Source: Devosia pacifica
GTDB taxonomy: Bacteria; Pseudomonadota; Alphaproteobacteria; Rhizobiales; Devosiaceae
Reading direction: 5' to 3'
NCBI RefSeq assembly: GCF_014652635.1
Contig: NZ_BMZE01000001.1
Coordinates: 487,293 to 551,292 of the forward strand
DNA: 64,000 nt
The translations under genes were made by a program, and so were the position numbers. Under the pieces are notes generated by a model. That model had not been told where the DNA came from. It did not search any database and saw only the letters and a program-made list of their open reading frames with translations. Positions 17,260 through 26,288 of this stretch are shown in pieces. Position 1 is the stretch's first letter, and the number at the start of each line of letters is the position of its first letter.

Positions 17260-17651
17260 GCCAGCACCCTCGCCTGTCCATTACCAAAGTTGACGCCGAA
17301 GGCGCGAACGCCCTCGACCCGAAAGTCTCCGAGGTGACCGCGCGGGCGCCAATCGACCTCGATGCGGAAGCCGGCGCGTCCGAGCCGGATCTCGTCGACG
17401 CTGCCGTCGACACTCACCCGTCGCACTCGGAAGCGCGGCTCCCAAAGATCGATGCCGACGACCATCAGCGTCTGAAACGCTGCGATCAGCTTCGGCGTCA
17501 GCGCCCGGCCCAGCAGCTCGACCAGCCCTGCCCCAAAATCTCGGGCCAGCACCACCTCACCGAGCCGGGTCGAGAAGATCAGCTCGACCGACTGCAGCGC
17601 CGACGAAAAGTTGTCGATGACGGCACCGGTGTGCCGGTCGATGTCAGCCAT
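17256..17651 (-). CDS. W: baseplate assembly protein W (gp25-like)
   Basis: The start at 17651 gives MADIDRHTGAVIDNFSSALQ, the usual beginning of GPW/gp25 proteins; longer upstream frame extensions overlap the preceding gene and look non-coding. The 131 residues include LIFSTRLGEVVLARDFG, the conserved TRxGERVxxRDFG-type motif of gp25. The protein initiates sheath polymerisation at the baseplate. It lies between the small 67-residue gene and gpJ. Confidence 0.9.
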   Translation of the reverse strand: MADIDRHTGAVIDNFSSALQSVELIFSTRLGEVVLARDFGAGLVELLGRALTPKLIAAFQTLMVVGIDLWEPRFRVRRVSVDGSVDEIRLGRAGFRIEVDWRPRGHLGDFRVEGVRAFGVNFGNGQARVLA

Positions 17652-17847
17652 TGTTTTGGGCTTGCGCCGGCTCATCCAGCTTGTCGCCAGACTTCGGCTT
17701 CGCCTTGCTGCCAACTGGCGCAATCCGCCCGAGCGACAGATCATATCCGGCCTCGGCTTCGGTCAGTTCGACCCGCCGGTTCTTTGGCACAGGCTTTCCA
17801 TTGACCCAGGCCACATCCGGCCGAGCCTCATAGGTTGTTTTCGTCAT
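17644..17847 (-). CDS. 67-residue tail-region protein, unknown
   Basis: The product starts MTKTTYEARPDVAWVNGKPV and continues RRVELTEAEAGYDLSLGRIAP with a charged tail. It is translationally linked to gpW by an 8-bp overlap and lies 12 bp after gpV. Small proteins with this pattern (DUF2635-like) occur beside baseplate genes in Mu- and P2-like elements; no function is known. Confidence 0.6.
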   Translation of the reverse strand: MTKTTYEARPDVAWVNGKPVPKNRRVELTEAEAGYDLSLGRIAPVGSKAKPKSGDKLDEPAQAQNNG

Positions 17848-17858
17848 TTGAGCTTTCC

Positions 17859-18407
17859 CTAGTCTACCGCGAACACGGTCCCAGACCCTTCAACAATCGG
17901 CCATTCGCCGGCCGATGAGCCTGTGCCGACAGCGACTTTGTCGCCGATGCGAGCAACAGGCTTTCCGCCCTCGCCGCCGAGGTTCACCTGTGGTGTAATG
18001 ACCGTCACCGGCCCCGCCGCGTCGACTGTCACAGCCCCATCAGCGCTGATGGTGATGGTCACGCCACCGAACCGAAACACGTTCTCATCGAGGCTCTGGC
18101 TCGGCGGCGGGTTGAGGTCAGAAAACCCGCCCCTCAACAGAATGCCCTGCCGTGGATCGCCATCCGGGTTGATGATCCCCACGACCTGCCCTTCGCTCAA
18201 CGGCATCCAGGTCGAGGTGCGGCCACCGGATTCCGGATGCGGATACCAGGGCGACAGGAACGGCTCGCCGCGTGCATCCTGCCCCCAACTGACCCGGAAG
18301 CCCTTTTCGGCATCGACCTTGTCAACAGGTCCAACCCGCAGCGCGGTCCCGAACTGCGTCTTCAGCGCCTCAAGGTCGGCCTTCATTGTTACGATTTCGC
18401 GGATCAT
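17859..18407 (-). CDS. V: baseplate spike protein V
   Basis: This 182-residue protein matches the P2 gpV spike family. An N-terminal OB-fold (GPVDKVDAEKGFRVSWGQDARGEPFLSPWYPHPESGGRTSTWMPLSEGQVVGIINPDGDPRQGILLRGGFSD) is followed by a beta-helix with repeated ITI/VTV strands and a C-terminal GGKPVARIGDKVAVGTGSS-like tip. It is the trimeric membrane-piercing tip of the tail, carried by gpD. It is the first of the V-W-J-I order. Confidence 0.92.
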   Translation of the reverse strand: MIREIVTMKADLEALKTQFGTALRVGPVDKVDAEKGFRVSWGQDARGEPFLSPWYPHPESGGRTSTWMPLSEGQVVGIINPDGDPRQGILLRGGFSDLNPPPSQSLDENVFRFGGVTITISADGAVTVDAAGPVTVITPQVNLGGEGGKPVARIGDKVAVGTGSSAGEWPIVEGSGTVFAVD

Positions 18408-19219
18408 GGCGTCACGTCCGTTTCGTCCGCACCCTCGACTTCAAGCGAGCCTACTTCGAATTCAGGAGCCGACAGATCATCCTTCACAGCCAGAGGGCCA
18501 AGCCCAACTGCCAGCAGTTCGTCGGCTGTCAGCCCATGCCGCTTCAGGATGTCCTGCCACGGCGTGTTCTGACCTTCGATAAGCGAGCGGATCATCGCCG
18601 CCTGTGTCTGGTAAGTAACGTCTTCGGTAGCATCTAGACGGTCGAGGAACCGCATGAACGGCGCGTCCTCATCCATCTGCTCGCCTTTGACCGGATCATC
18701 CGCCAAGGCGATCGTTACCCGCATCTGATGCCCGGCAAGACGCTGGCCGTCATCGGTATTGCGGGCGCCGGCATACTCGACCTTCACGACATGATAGTGC
18801 AGGCCTCGATAGATCTCAGCCCACTCATTGGCCGGATCGTTTAGCGCATCCGCAATCTGGCGCTGCACCACATCAAGGAAGAACTCGAAAGTGCGGTCTG
18901 TCGCCGGCACCGTAATGCCGACTAACCGAGATTCCTTCGTTTCCGGATCATGCTCGAGCATTGCCGTCGAAAGGCCGATCTCAAACACGATGTCGACAAG
19001 GCCGTTCTCGACGAGGCTGCGATTGGTCACGCCCTCGGCCTTGCCCTGGTCGGTGAAGACCGAGACGAATGGCTTATCCTTCTCCGTCCGCAACGTTCCA
19101 TCAGCCTGAATGTCGAGCGCACCATTCGGAGAATCGAGAACGTTCTGTCCGACCAGAGTGTGACCCTTGATCGCCTCGACAGCCGCAATGCGTAGTGCGA
19201 TGCGGGCCAGTGACATCAA
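18404..19219 (-). CDS. head-tail region protein, unknown (271 residues)
   Basis: The protein is encoded between the head-tail joining gene and gpV and is linked to both (4-bp overlaps). It has an N-terminal ALRIAAVEAIKGHTLVGQNVLDSP, an FVSVFTDQGK strand and a long helical middle, with ILKRHGLTADELLAVGLGPLAV near the end. In related Alphaproteobacteria prophages this slot is held by conserved hypothetical proteins of about this length. A tail terminator or neck role is inferred from position only. Confidence 0.55.
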   Translation of the reverse strand: MMSLARIALRIAAVEAIKGHTLVGQNVLDSPNGALDIQADGTLRTEKDKPFVSVFTDQGKAEGVTNRSLVENGLVDIVFEIGLSTAMLEHDPETKESRLVGITVPATDRTFEFFLDVVQRQIADALNDPANEWAEIYRGLHYHVVKVEYAGARNTDDGQRLAGHQMRVTIALADDPVKGEQMDEDAPFMRFLDRLDATEDVTYQTQAAMIRSLIEGQNTPWQDILKRHGLTADELLAVGLGPLAVKDDLSAPEFEVGSLEVEGADETDVTP

Positions 19220-19599
19220 GCTTCTCCAAGTTCAGCGACAAGCCGAGTGTCGCCACGATCATCGACACGCAGAATGCCCCAGAGCGGCTTCCCATGACGC
19301 GAGATCGCCTCGACCTTGTCGCCAGTTTTCAGCGGCGGGCCATCATAAGTTGCTCGGTCGATATGCAGTTCTGCCTTGCCGGCGGCGAGCTGTGTCCGCC
19401 ACGACTGTGCAAATCCACCAGCGATGTTGCTTTCGTCTCCGCCGCCAACGGCCAGCACTGCCTTAATCTCGACCGGCTGCCGGCCTGGATCGGTCACGCC
19501 GTCATGGAAGAAGTAAATCTTCACCGGCTCGGCCCGGAAGCGATCGACCGAGGCAACGACTTTTTGTCTCGCCTCGGCCATGTTTCCAGCGATCGGCAT
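19216..19599 (-). CDS. head-tail joining protein-like
   Basis: The start at 19599 (MPIAGNMAEARQKVVASVDRFRAEP) is 4 bases downstream of the preceding stop. The 127-residue product has strands VKIYFFHDGVTDPGRQPVEIKAVLAVGG and DRATYDGPPLKTGDKVEAISRHGKPLWGILRVDDRG, matching the small head-tail attachment (lambda FII-like) pattern. It probably joins the head completion complex and tail tube. Confidence 0.6.
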   Translation of the reverse strand: MPIAGNMAEARQKVVASVDRFRAEPVKIYFFHDGVTDPGRQPVEIKAVLAVGGGDESNIAGGFAQSWRTQLAAGKAELHIDRATYDGPPLKTGDKVEAISRHGKPLWGILRVDDRGDTRLVAELGEA

Positions 19600-19603
19600 G
19601 GCT

Positions 19604-19837
19604 TTAGGACGCCGGCTGCTCAGCCGCCGCAATGGCCGCGAGAATGTCCGCCTTGGTGTCGGACGCCTTGATCTCGACGCCGCGGCGCTCGGCCTCGGCG
19701 ATCAGCTCGTCCTTGTTCATCCGGTCGAGCGGCTTGTCCTTCGGCAGGTCTTGTTCGGTCGACTGACCGTCTGGCACCGATTGTCCGGCCTTATAGAACT
19801 TGCCGCCATAAAATCCCGATTTTGCGATCATGGCCAT
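19604..19837 (-). CDS. small HeH/LEM-domain head protein
   Basis: This 77-residue product contains a C-terminal MNKDELIAEAERRGVEIKASDTKADILAAI segment, which matches the helix-extension-helix (HeH/LEM, SAP-like) pattern common in small proteins after phage capsid genes. The N-terminus (KSGFYGGKFYKAGQSVP) is a short beta domain also seen in such proteins. The role is unknown, perhaps capsid-associated nucleic-acid contact. Confidence 0.65.
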   Translation of the reverse strand: MAMIAKSGFYGGKFYKAGQSVPDGQSTEQDLPKDKPLDRMNKDELIAEAERRGVEIKASDTKADILAAIAAAEQPAS

Positions 19838-19838
19838 G

Positions 19839-20864
19839 TTACTGAGCCCTTCCGCGCAGCAGCATCTCCGGGCGGGTCGCGATGAACAGCGGGTAGCTGT
19901 AGATCTCGACCCGGTCCCAGGCCTCCCGGCCAGAATTGTCGGCCAGGATCAGCCCGTAATATTCACGGGCCCGCTGGTTGAGATACGGCTTGAACTCGTT
20001 GGCAGGCGAGAACCCGACCTTGAAGGCGCCGCGCGCATTCATCGGAAAGAACCGGGCCTTTGCCGTATCGATGGCGATCTTCGAGCCATCATCAGTACCG
20101 CGATAATTGATGAAGGTGATGCCTTCGATCTCGATCGCGGAATAGCCCTCGATGTTCTCGAGGCTTGCGGCGCGCTCGGTACCGAGCTTGGTCTCCTTGA
20201 TCTGCTTGTGGTTGACCAAGAGGTCAAAGAACGTGTCGCCAACAAGCGCACCGATCCGTGTCGCCGGCGTCCAGATACCCTTCGAGGCGCGCTGCATGGT
20301 CCGCTTCAGGTCGCGGCACTTCTTGCGCACATCGGTGGTTTCGACATTGAGCTCGAAGTTGATCTCGGCAGGCTGCTCAATGCCCCATTCCTGGAACCAG
20401 TCGATAATGGTCGAGCCGTTGGCGTCCAAAACCTTGCCCTGGATGGCGCCGAACCGCATGTGCTCCCAGGTCAGCTCCAGATCATCCATGATCTGGGCGG
20501 TGCGGTCGGAGACCTCCTGCGAGATGTCGATGGTCTGGACATCGAAGGGTAGCGCCGTGACGCCTGCGAGCTCGGCCGCATAGATGGTCGAGCCCTTGGC
20601 GAGCCGCGTGGTGTTGAACGGGCGGACCTTCGCGCCTTGCGGGATCAGTTCTTCCGGCGGTGCGCCCATCTCCGAGGTCGGGATCAGCGACAGCGTGCGG
20701 TCGCGATCGGCGATTGCAATGGTGCGCGAGCGCGAATAGATCGGCTCGAACAGGCCAAGCTGGCCCAAGAGCTGCGGCCGAAACTCAGTGCGCTCGACCA
20801 CCTCCTCCTGAAAGTCGACAACGCCCCAGGCATTGGCGGTAAAGACGTCTGTAACCAGACCCAT
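19839..20864 (-). CDS. E: major capsid protein E family
   Basis: The start MGLVTDVFTANAWGVVDF at 20864 is preceded by AAGGAGG; the frame upstream is a shadow. The 341 residues match the lambda gpE capsid family: EFRPQLLGQLGLFEPIYSRSRTIAIADRDRTLSLIPTSEMGAPPEE, then AAELAGVTALPFDV, DDGSKIAIDTAKARFFPM and the C-terminal PLFIATRPEMLLRGR. It forms the T=7 shell. It follows the decoration protein and the protease, as in lambda-type heads. Confidence 0.93.
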   Translation of the reverse strand: MGLVTDVFTANAWGVVDFQEEVVERTEFRPQLLGQLGLFEPIYSRSRTIAIADRDRTLSLIPTSEMGAPPEELIPQGAKVRPFNTTRLAKGSTIYAAELAGVTALPFDVQTIDISQEVSDRTAQIMDDLELTWEHMRFGAIQGKVLDANGSTIIDWFQEWGIEQPAEINFELNVETTDVRKKCRDLKRTMQRASKGIWTPATRIGALVGDTFFDLLVNHKQIKETKLGTERAASLENIEGYSAIEIEGITFINYRGTDDGSKIAIDTAKARFFPMNARGAFKVGFSPANEFKPYLNQRAREYYGLILADNSGREAWDRVEIYSYPLFIATRPEMLLRGRAQ

Positions 20865-20878
20865 GGTGTCAGCCCTCC

Positions 20879-21253
20879 TTAGCGGCCGATAATGCCGGCG
20901 GCGGCCAGGTCGGCGAGCGCGGCGGTCTTTTCGATGTCCGTGGTGCCATCCGCCCACACCAGCACATCGGCATGGACTTCCGTGTCGCGGACGCTGGCGG
21001 TGCGCCGCACATCTGTGTCGGTGGCGTCGCACCCCTCATAGAGGATCGCGGCCGCCGTCTCAGCGCCGGTCTCGGCATCCGGATCGAAGGCAACGTACTT
21101 GCCCGATGCCGTAACCTTGCCGAGCACTGCGCCGGGCTTCAGCTTGCCGGCGCCCGAGGCAATGACGATCTGCTCGCGCGAGCGATAGCCGGTGGCTTCC
21201 GAGACGATGTAGTGCGCTGCCCCTGAAAACCGGTCTTCTGTCAGAATGGTCAT
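20879..21253 (-). CDS. D: head decoration protein D
   Basis: The 124-residue product begins MTILTEDRFSGAAHYIVSEATGYRSREQIVIASGAGKLKPGAVLG, the standard lambda gpD-type decoration domain, with ILYEGCDATDTDVRRTASVRDTEVHADVLVW in the core. Trimers bind the capsid lattice after expansion. It is encoded between the protease/scaffold and capsid genes. Confidence 0.92.
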   Translation of the reverse strand: MTILTEDRFSGAAHYIVSEATGYRSREQIVIASGAGKLKPGAVLGKVTASGKYVAFDPDAETGAETAAAILYEGCDATDTDVRRTASVRDTEVHADVLVWADGTTDIEKTAALADLAAAGIIGR

Positions 21254-21270
21254 GTCGAAACGATCTCCAG

Positions 21271-22317
21271 TTAGCGGCGCTTGTTGGTGCGGGCGACGGC
21301 GGCAGCGAGGGCAGACTTGTCACCCTTCGCCTTCGGCTTGCCGTCACTGCCATTGACGTTGAGACCCTCGCCATTGAGGCGGCGGCGCTCGTGATCGGCA
21401 GCAGGATCGGGCTCGTCGGCTTTCGCCTCGGCCTTTGGCGCTGCAGCGAGCGTTGCCCGGATGGCGTCCTCATCGAGATCGGTATCGACGAGATGCTCGG
21501 CGAGACCTTCGCGGCCCTTGGCCTCGTCCATTGCCAGCACCGTCTTGCGGCGCTCGCGATAGGCCGTTACCGCCGCCTTGCCGGCATCGGCTTTTGTCTT
21601 TTCGAGATCGGCGGTCTTGTCCCCGCCGGCATTATTGTCCGTCATGGATTGTTCCTCTGTTGGACTGTCCTGTGCGGCGGGTGCCGCAGGGTGCTTGCTG
21701 GTCGCCATCGACCAGTTCTTCTTGCTGGCGAGGGCTCTGAGGCGCTGTGGCGCCTCGGCGTAGAGCCGGTAGTCAAAGGCTGCGACCATCGGCGCTGCCT
21801 CATCACGGGCAGCGTCGGCAAAGCCCTCTTCGACCGCCTCGTCAGGCGCGTACCAGCGTTCCGCCTTCATGATGGCGCGGCACTCGTCGATGCTCTTGCC
21901 GGATTTTCTGGCGTAGATCTTCGCCCAGGACTGGGCGAGCGCCTCGAGGTGCTCGAGCGTCTTGTTGTGCTCGTCGGCATTGCCGATCGTGACGGTCGAC
22001 GGCCCATGGATCATCATCAAGGAGCCGGCGGACATAGTGACAGTGTCGCCTGCCATGGCGATCAGCGATGCGGCCGATGCCGCAATGCCGTCGACGACGA
22101 TGTCCGTCTTGCCGGGCCGGCGATCGAGCAGCGCATGAATGGCGGCGCCCTCATCGGTGTAACCGCCACCACTATTGAGAAAGACTGTGAGGTCCGCCTC
22201 GTCGTCGATCTGCGCCAGGGCGATGACGACATCGGTGTGGGTAAAGCACTCACCGAAGTAAAAGTCGCCGACATCGCCGGAAAGCGTCAGCTTCCCGTCG
22301 TTGAGGATACAAGCCAT
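21271..22317 (-). CDS. ClpP-type head maturation protease with C-terminal scaffold
   Basis: Residues 1-200 form a ClpP/S49-like serine protease: FLNSGGGYTDEGAAIHALL, the catalytic serine in DGIAASAASLIAMAGD, the catalytic histidine in MMIHGPS, and the YAPDEAVEEGFAD helix. Residues ~210-348 are charged and helical (KTADLEKTKADAGKAAV, HLVDTDLDEDAIRATLAAAP), as expected for a fused scaffold removed during prohead maturation (compare lambda C/Nu3). It is 348 residues long, and an internal start for a scaffold-only product may exist at MTDNNAGGD. Confidence 0.9.
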   Translation of the reverse strand: MACILNDGKLTLSGDVGDFYFGECFTHTDVVIALAQIDDEADLTVFLNSGGGYTDEGAAIHALLDRRPGKTDIVVDGIAASAASLIAMAGDTVTMSAGSLMMIHGPSTVTIGNADEHNKTLEHLEALAQSWAKIYARKSGKSIDECRAIMKAERWYAPDEAVEEGFADAARDEAAPMVAAFDYRLYAEAPQRLRALASKKNWSMATSKHPAAPAAQDSPTEEQSMTDNNAGGDKTADLEKTKADAGKAAVTAYRERRKTVLAMDEAKGREGLAEHLVDTDLDEDAIRATLAAAPKAEAKADEPDPAADHERRRLNGEGLNVNGSDGKPKAKGDKSALAAAVARTNKRR

Positions 22318-22332
22318 GGTAAGAACTCTCGG

Positions 22333-22590
22333 TCAGTAAGGCCGCATGCGGCCGCGAATGGCGTAGCGGGCACGTGCCGGTGTCTCGCCGCGGGCGATCT
22401 GGCAGTTGCGGATCGCCTCGTTGAGCGCCCGCTGCACCTCGCCAAGCGAGGCCGTGGCATAGCGCGCCATGTCGGCGCCGAACCGCGCTTCGGTGACCAA
22501 CTCACCGGTCAGCAGCGCCTCTTCGACCTTCCGCAGCGTCGCAGCCCGGCCGCACCAGTCGACCGCCAGTTCGTCCTGCTCATCAGGCAT
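22333..22590 (-). CDS. gpW-like head-tail joining protein
   Basis: The start at 22590 overlaps the end of the portal gene by 8 bp and gives an 85-residue basic/helical protein (MPDEQDELAVDWCGRAATLRKVEEALLTGE, then ARFGADMARYATASLGEVQRALNEAI). Length, place (between portal and protease) and pattern fit the small lambda gpW head-completion family. Its longer upstream frame is the antisense of the portal and not real. Confidence 0.65.
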   Translation of the reverse strand: MPDEQDELAVDWCGRAATLRKVEEALLTGELVTEARFGADMARYATASLGEVQRALNEAIRNCQIARGETPARARYAIRGRMRPY

Positions 22591-24238
22591 CTGTCGTCTC
22601 CCGGCTCGGTTCGCGATTGCCATCGGCGGCGCCGCCGAGCGGCCCGCCACTGCCACCGGTCGAGCGCCCATATGGCGAGGGGATATCGCGCTCGCTGAAC
22701 CAGCGGTGCCCGCGCTCGATCGCCGCCAGCGTCTCGGTATGGTTCTGGCCAGAGGCCGCGTGAATGTCCTCGAGCGAGGCCTGTCCGGTTTCGAGCTTGA
22801 CCTTGTTGGCCATGGCCGATTTGTAGTCGTCAGCCGTTGGCTGCGAGGGCCCCTGGAACTCTGCCTGGAACACCGATTCCTTGTCACGCAGGAATGCTCG
22901 TGCGCCGCCGCGGAACGGGATCCGGCCCTCGACGATGCTCTCCTCGAGCCAGCGTTCGTAGATCGCCTGGACGAATGGCGCGGCAATACGCGAGCGGCGG
23001 CGCATCACCACTGGCCAGATTGAGGCCATCGACATGCGAACGCTCGAATAGGTCGCGCTCGAATGATCGCCGGTAAAACTCTCGAAGGTGACGCCGAGGC
23101 ATCGGGCCAGTTCCCGCTGTAGGTTCTGCGAGAACGGAATGTATTGCGACCCCGGTGTCGATGCCGTGTGCATCTGGAATTCTTCGCCGGGTCCTAGATG
23201 ATTGATGCGGGCCGGATCAGACATCGAGATGCCTTTTTCCTTGAGGGCATCGATGCGCATGCCCCACACGTCGATCAGGTCCTGGGCAATGGCGCCGACA
23301 TGTTCGGCCCAGTTGCCATCAAAGCCCGCCGGGGGCTGGGTATCCGCCAGTGTCTGGATTGCCTCGAACGCCTGTTCACTGGCTTCCGGGCTTTTGATCG
23401 TTGCCGCGAAGATCGTCTGCATCAGTGCCGTCGCGAGGGTGGCGTCGGCCAGCTGGTCGAATTGTGCGGCAACCTTCAGCGCCGGCGTCATTGGCGAGAT
23501 GCCGCGCGGACTGTTGAGGTTCTCGCCGCGATCCATCACATGCACCACGTCGACCGCCGGCACATCCTTGTCGCGCTCGATGCCGTCCGAGAGCTCGCGG
23601 AACCGATAGCGCTGAGGACGCCCAAAACTGTCCTTGACGATGCCCTGGTCGATCCCTTCGAAAAGGTTCGAGGTCCGCCGGCAGCGATGTGGCGCCACCA
23701 GCGACACTTTGAGGCCAGTCCCAACACCGAGCCGCCGGCGCTCCCGGGTTGTCAGAAAGTCCATGACGCCGAACGCTTCGCCATAGGCGAGATAGGAGCG
23801 CACAACACCATCGAGCATCTCGGCAATGGTCGACACACCAGCGAGATCGCATTCCTTCGGATTCCAGGCCCAGCGGCGCCAGGCCGCCTCGACATCTCGG
23901 CACCAGGCACGGGCCTCGTCGTCAGAATACCCGAACCGCGTCAGCTGCGCCCGACAGTTGAGCTTGAGCTCCTCGCCGATCGTATCGCAGAGGATTTGGA
24001 CGGCGGCACCCGAGAGCCAGCCGGAGTTGTGCAGAAAATCGAGAGCGAGGGCTGTAGCCCGGTCTGCAGCCTCACGGACCTCATGACCTGCATCTCGAGT
24101 AATTGCCCGGCGCATATGCAGGATGCCGGAGTTGTCTCCGCGAAGGTACCGAGCCGTTGCCTTTTTCGGCGAGCTTTTAAGTGCAGCTACTCCGCTACCC
24201 GTCTTCACACGGACACGCGGCTTGTCGATCGATGACAT
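22583..24238 (-). CDS. B: portal protein, lambda gpB family
   Basis: This 551-residue protein has lambda-type portal motifs: NCRAQLTRFGYSDDEARAWCRDVEAAWRRWAWNPKECDLAGVSTI, VVHVMDRGENLNSPRGISPM, GPGEEFQMHTASTPGSQYIPFSQNLQRELARCLGVTFESFTGDHSSATYSSVRMSMA. It forms the dodecameric DNA gate at the capsid vertex. The N-terminal ~30 residues are charged. It is 10 bp downstream of the large terminase. Confidence 0.93.
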   Translation of the reverse strand: MSSIDKPRVRVKTGSGVAALKSSPKKATARYLRGDNSGILHMRRAITRDAGHEVREAADRATALALDFLHNSGWLSGAAVQILCDTIGEELKLNCRAQLTRFGYSDDEARAWCRDVEAAWRRWAWNPKECDLAGVSTIAEMLDGVVRSYLAYGEAFGVMDFLTTRERRRLGVGTGLKVSLVAPHRCRRTSNLFEGIDQGIVKDSFGRPQRYRFRELSDGIERDKDVPAVDVVHVMDRGENLNSPRGISPMTPALKVAAQFDQLADATLATALMQTIFAATIKSPEASEQAFEAIQTLADTQPPAGFDGNWAEHVGAIAQDLIDVWGMRIDALKEKGISMSDPARINHLGPGEEFQMHTASTPGSQYIPFSQNLQRELARCLGVTFESFTGDHSSATYSSVRMSMASIWPVVMRRRSRIAAPFVQAIYERWLEESIVEGRIPFRGGARAFLRDKESVFQAEFQGPSQPTADDYKSAMANKVKLETGQASLEDIHAASGQNHTETLAAIERGHRWFSERDIPSPYGRSTGGSGGPLGGAADGNREPSRETTDA

Positions 24239-24248
24239 TCAAACAATC

Positions 24249-26288
24249 CTATCGATAAGCGTTCCAGCGGGAGCGCTGACGAGATGGGCGGGCAATTGGC
24301 GCAGGAGCCACTTCAGGAGTAGCGTTTGCCGCTACTGGCTCCTTTTGCTCGGTCACTGGTTCTTCGTCCGTCGTCGGCTTTGGCTGTGGCTTTGCCCTCA
24401 GCTTATTCGGCAATGAAAGCCGTGCCGCCAGGCCATACACAAAGCAATCGAGCGCCTCGTTTCGGATGCCCTCGGCTTTCGGCCTCCAGACGCGGTACTC
24501 GCGACCGTGCTGAATGACCGTGACGGCCTTTTCCGCCGTCAGCTGTTCAAAGTAGTCAGCGCTCAATCCGTCATGCGGGAAGTGAATTGCAAACGGCGTC
24601 GGCTGATCTTCACCAACGATCTCTATTGCGAGGCGCGAGGCCAACGCATCTTTGGCTGTGTCGACGCCGACCAGATAGAGTTTGTCGCCACTGTTTTTGG
24701 TTCGCGACGGCGTCTTTGGCCAGATCAGCTTTGAGCCACGCGGATCGTTACCCTGACCCTTCACGGCGTAGACCCGGCGATTGCGTTTGCTGCGGCAGAA
24801 GGCGTGAACCATTTCGCCGCGGTGCCCTTGGCTGTCGATGCATCCGGCTTGCGGCACAAGCCGGTGCCCGTCGACGGTCAGAAACGGCTCCTTGATCAGT
24901 TCGTCGAGCTGATCCCACACCGCCTTCTTGGCAGTGTCGCCGAGCAGTACCCCATGCTTGAGCACCCAGCACTCTTCATCGGCGCCCCAGCCTTGGAACG
25001 TCACCTCAATGCGATCGTCCTGAGTGTCGCCGCCCCATGTGACGAGTTGCACATCCGCCGGCACCGCATCGGCCGTATATGGCTCAACACGCTCGGCAAG
25101 CGCCTTCGGGTCCAGCCGCTCGACCTTTTCTTTCCAGGTCTCGGCCAGTGCAGTGTTCACGAACTTGCGCAGCTTCTCCTTGCTCTTGTGCGCCTGCAGC
25201 CATTCCTTGACGACATCGGCCAGCTTGTGGCGCGTCGAATAAAGCTTCGACACATGAAAGCCGGCGTGGCCACTGTAGTGCGAAGGCGTTCCGCAATCAG
25301 GGCAGAGCGATCGGCCTTTCTCGGTCCAGACACTGGGCTGATGCTCTCGACCGCAGCAGCGAAACGGCTTGGTCTGACGCCATCCCTTGTCTGGCTTGTC
25401 GAGTAGCGAGCGCAATGCCCTGATCCGCTCTGCCTCACTCCAGCCGGCACCACAACCTTCGCAGTAGTATTGCGCCGTCTGCGGCTTGTGGTTGCCGTCG
25501 TCGTCCTTGTCCCAGATCACAGTCTCAGGCGTGAACCGAAGGATCTGCTCATGGCCGCAATGCGGACATGGAACAAAGCACCTTCGCTGATCTGAAGACT
25601 GATATTCAGTTGCCACCCGCGACGATTGCTCGTCGGTCGGCGAGCAGGCCCGTACCTTCTTGCGATTCCAGAACGTCGAGGCGCGCTCTTCGGCGAGGCT
25701 TAGAGGATCGCCTTCGGACCCAGCCGAGGCCGGATACTTGTCGATCTCATCCGACAGCACGATCCGTTTCGGACGCGAGGCCAGATCCACCGGTGAGTTC
25801 GCGCCGACGAAGTCGAGCGTACCACCCGGGTATTCCTTGTGGGTAATCGTCACCCCGCTATCGCGCGCCTTGGCGTCAGGGATCAGTTCGCGAAGGACCG
25901 GCGTCGATTCCCGTGTCGGTGCAAACCGCTCTTTCGAAAAATCTTCTGCAAGCTTCTGCGTCGGTTGCACGAAGAGGATCGACGCCGGGTCCTGATGGAT
26001 GAAGTAGCTGGCGATATTCAGCAGCAGCTCGGTCTTCACCATTTGGGTGGACGCCATCACGGTGATGGTGTCCGTGTCTTTCTCGGTCACCGCCAGATAA
26101 GGGCCGTAGGCACAGGGCACCCTGCCCGTCTGCCATAGCCCCGGATTGGCCGAGTTCTTCTTCGAGACAAACCTGTAGCTATCGGCCCACTCAATCAGGT
26201 TCAGTTTCGGTGGCGGACGCAGTGCCTCCCGGCGCGCCCGCTTCAGCCTCGCCATCAATCGCGAAACTGTCGTCTGCTGAAAGTCCAT
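24249..26288 (-). CDS. A: terminase large subunit, GpA family
   Basis: The 679-residue product has the GpA layout. RPPPKLNLIEWADSYRFVS is at the N-terminus, then the ATPase part with the Walker A-like ASTQMVKTELLLN, Walker B RIVLSDEIDKYP, a zinc-ribbon CPHCGHEQ and a second cysteine set (CCGREH...LCPDCG). The C-terminal nuclease domain contains the acidic GGDTQDDRIEV strand. It cuts and translocates DNA. The annotated start overlaps the small subunit gene by 98 bp; a downstream start at MARLKRARREAL would shorten this. Confidence 0.93.
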   Translation of the reverse strand: MDFQQTTVSRLMARLKRARREALRPPPKLNLIEWADSYRFVSKKNSANPGLWQTGRVPCAYGPYLAVTEKDTDTITVMASTQMVKTELLLNIASYFIHQDPASILFVQPTQKLAEDFSKERFAPTRESTPVLRELIPDAKARDSGVTITHKEYPGGTLDFVGANSPVDLASRPKRIVLSDEIDKYPASAGSEGDPLSLAEERASTFWNRKKVRACSPTDEQSSRVATEYQSSDQRRCFVPCPHCGHEQILRFTPETVIWDKDDDGNHKPQTAQYYCEGCGAGWSEAERIRALRSLLDKPDKGWRQTKPFRCCGREHQPSVWTEKGRSLCPDCGTPSHYSGHAGFHVSKLYSTRHKLADVVKEWLQAHKSKEKLRKFVNTALAETWKEKVERLDPKALAERVEPYTADAVPADVQLVTWGGDTQDDRIEVTFQGWGADEECWVLKHGVLLGDTAKKAVWDQLDELIKEPFLTVDGHRLVPQAGCIDSQGHRGEMVHAFCRSKRNRRVYAVKGQGNDPRGSKLIWPKTPSRTKNSGDKLYLVGVDTAKDALASRLAIEIVGEDQPTPFAIHFPHDGLSADYFEQLTAEKAVTVIQHGREYRVWRPKAEGIRNEALDCFVYGLAARLSLPNKLRAKPQPKPTTDEEPVTEQKEPVAANATPEVAPAPIARPSRQRSRWNAYR

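Noticed and set aside
20865..21032. 56-codon N-terminal extension of the capsid gene
   Set aside because: It is arginine/histidine-rich shadow sequence antisense to and overlapping the decoration gene; the ATG at 20864 has a clear ribosome site.
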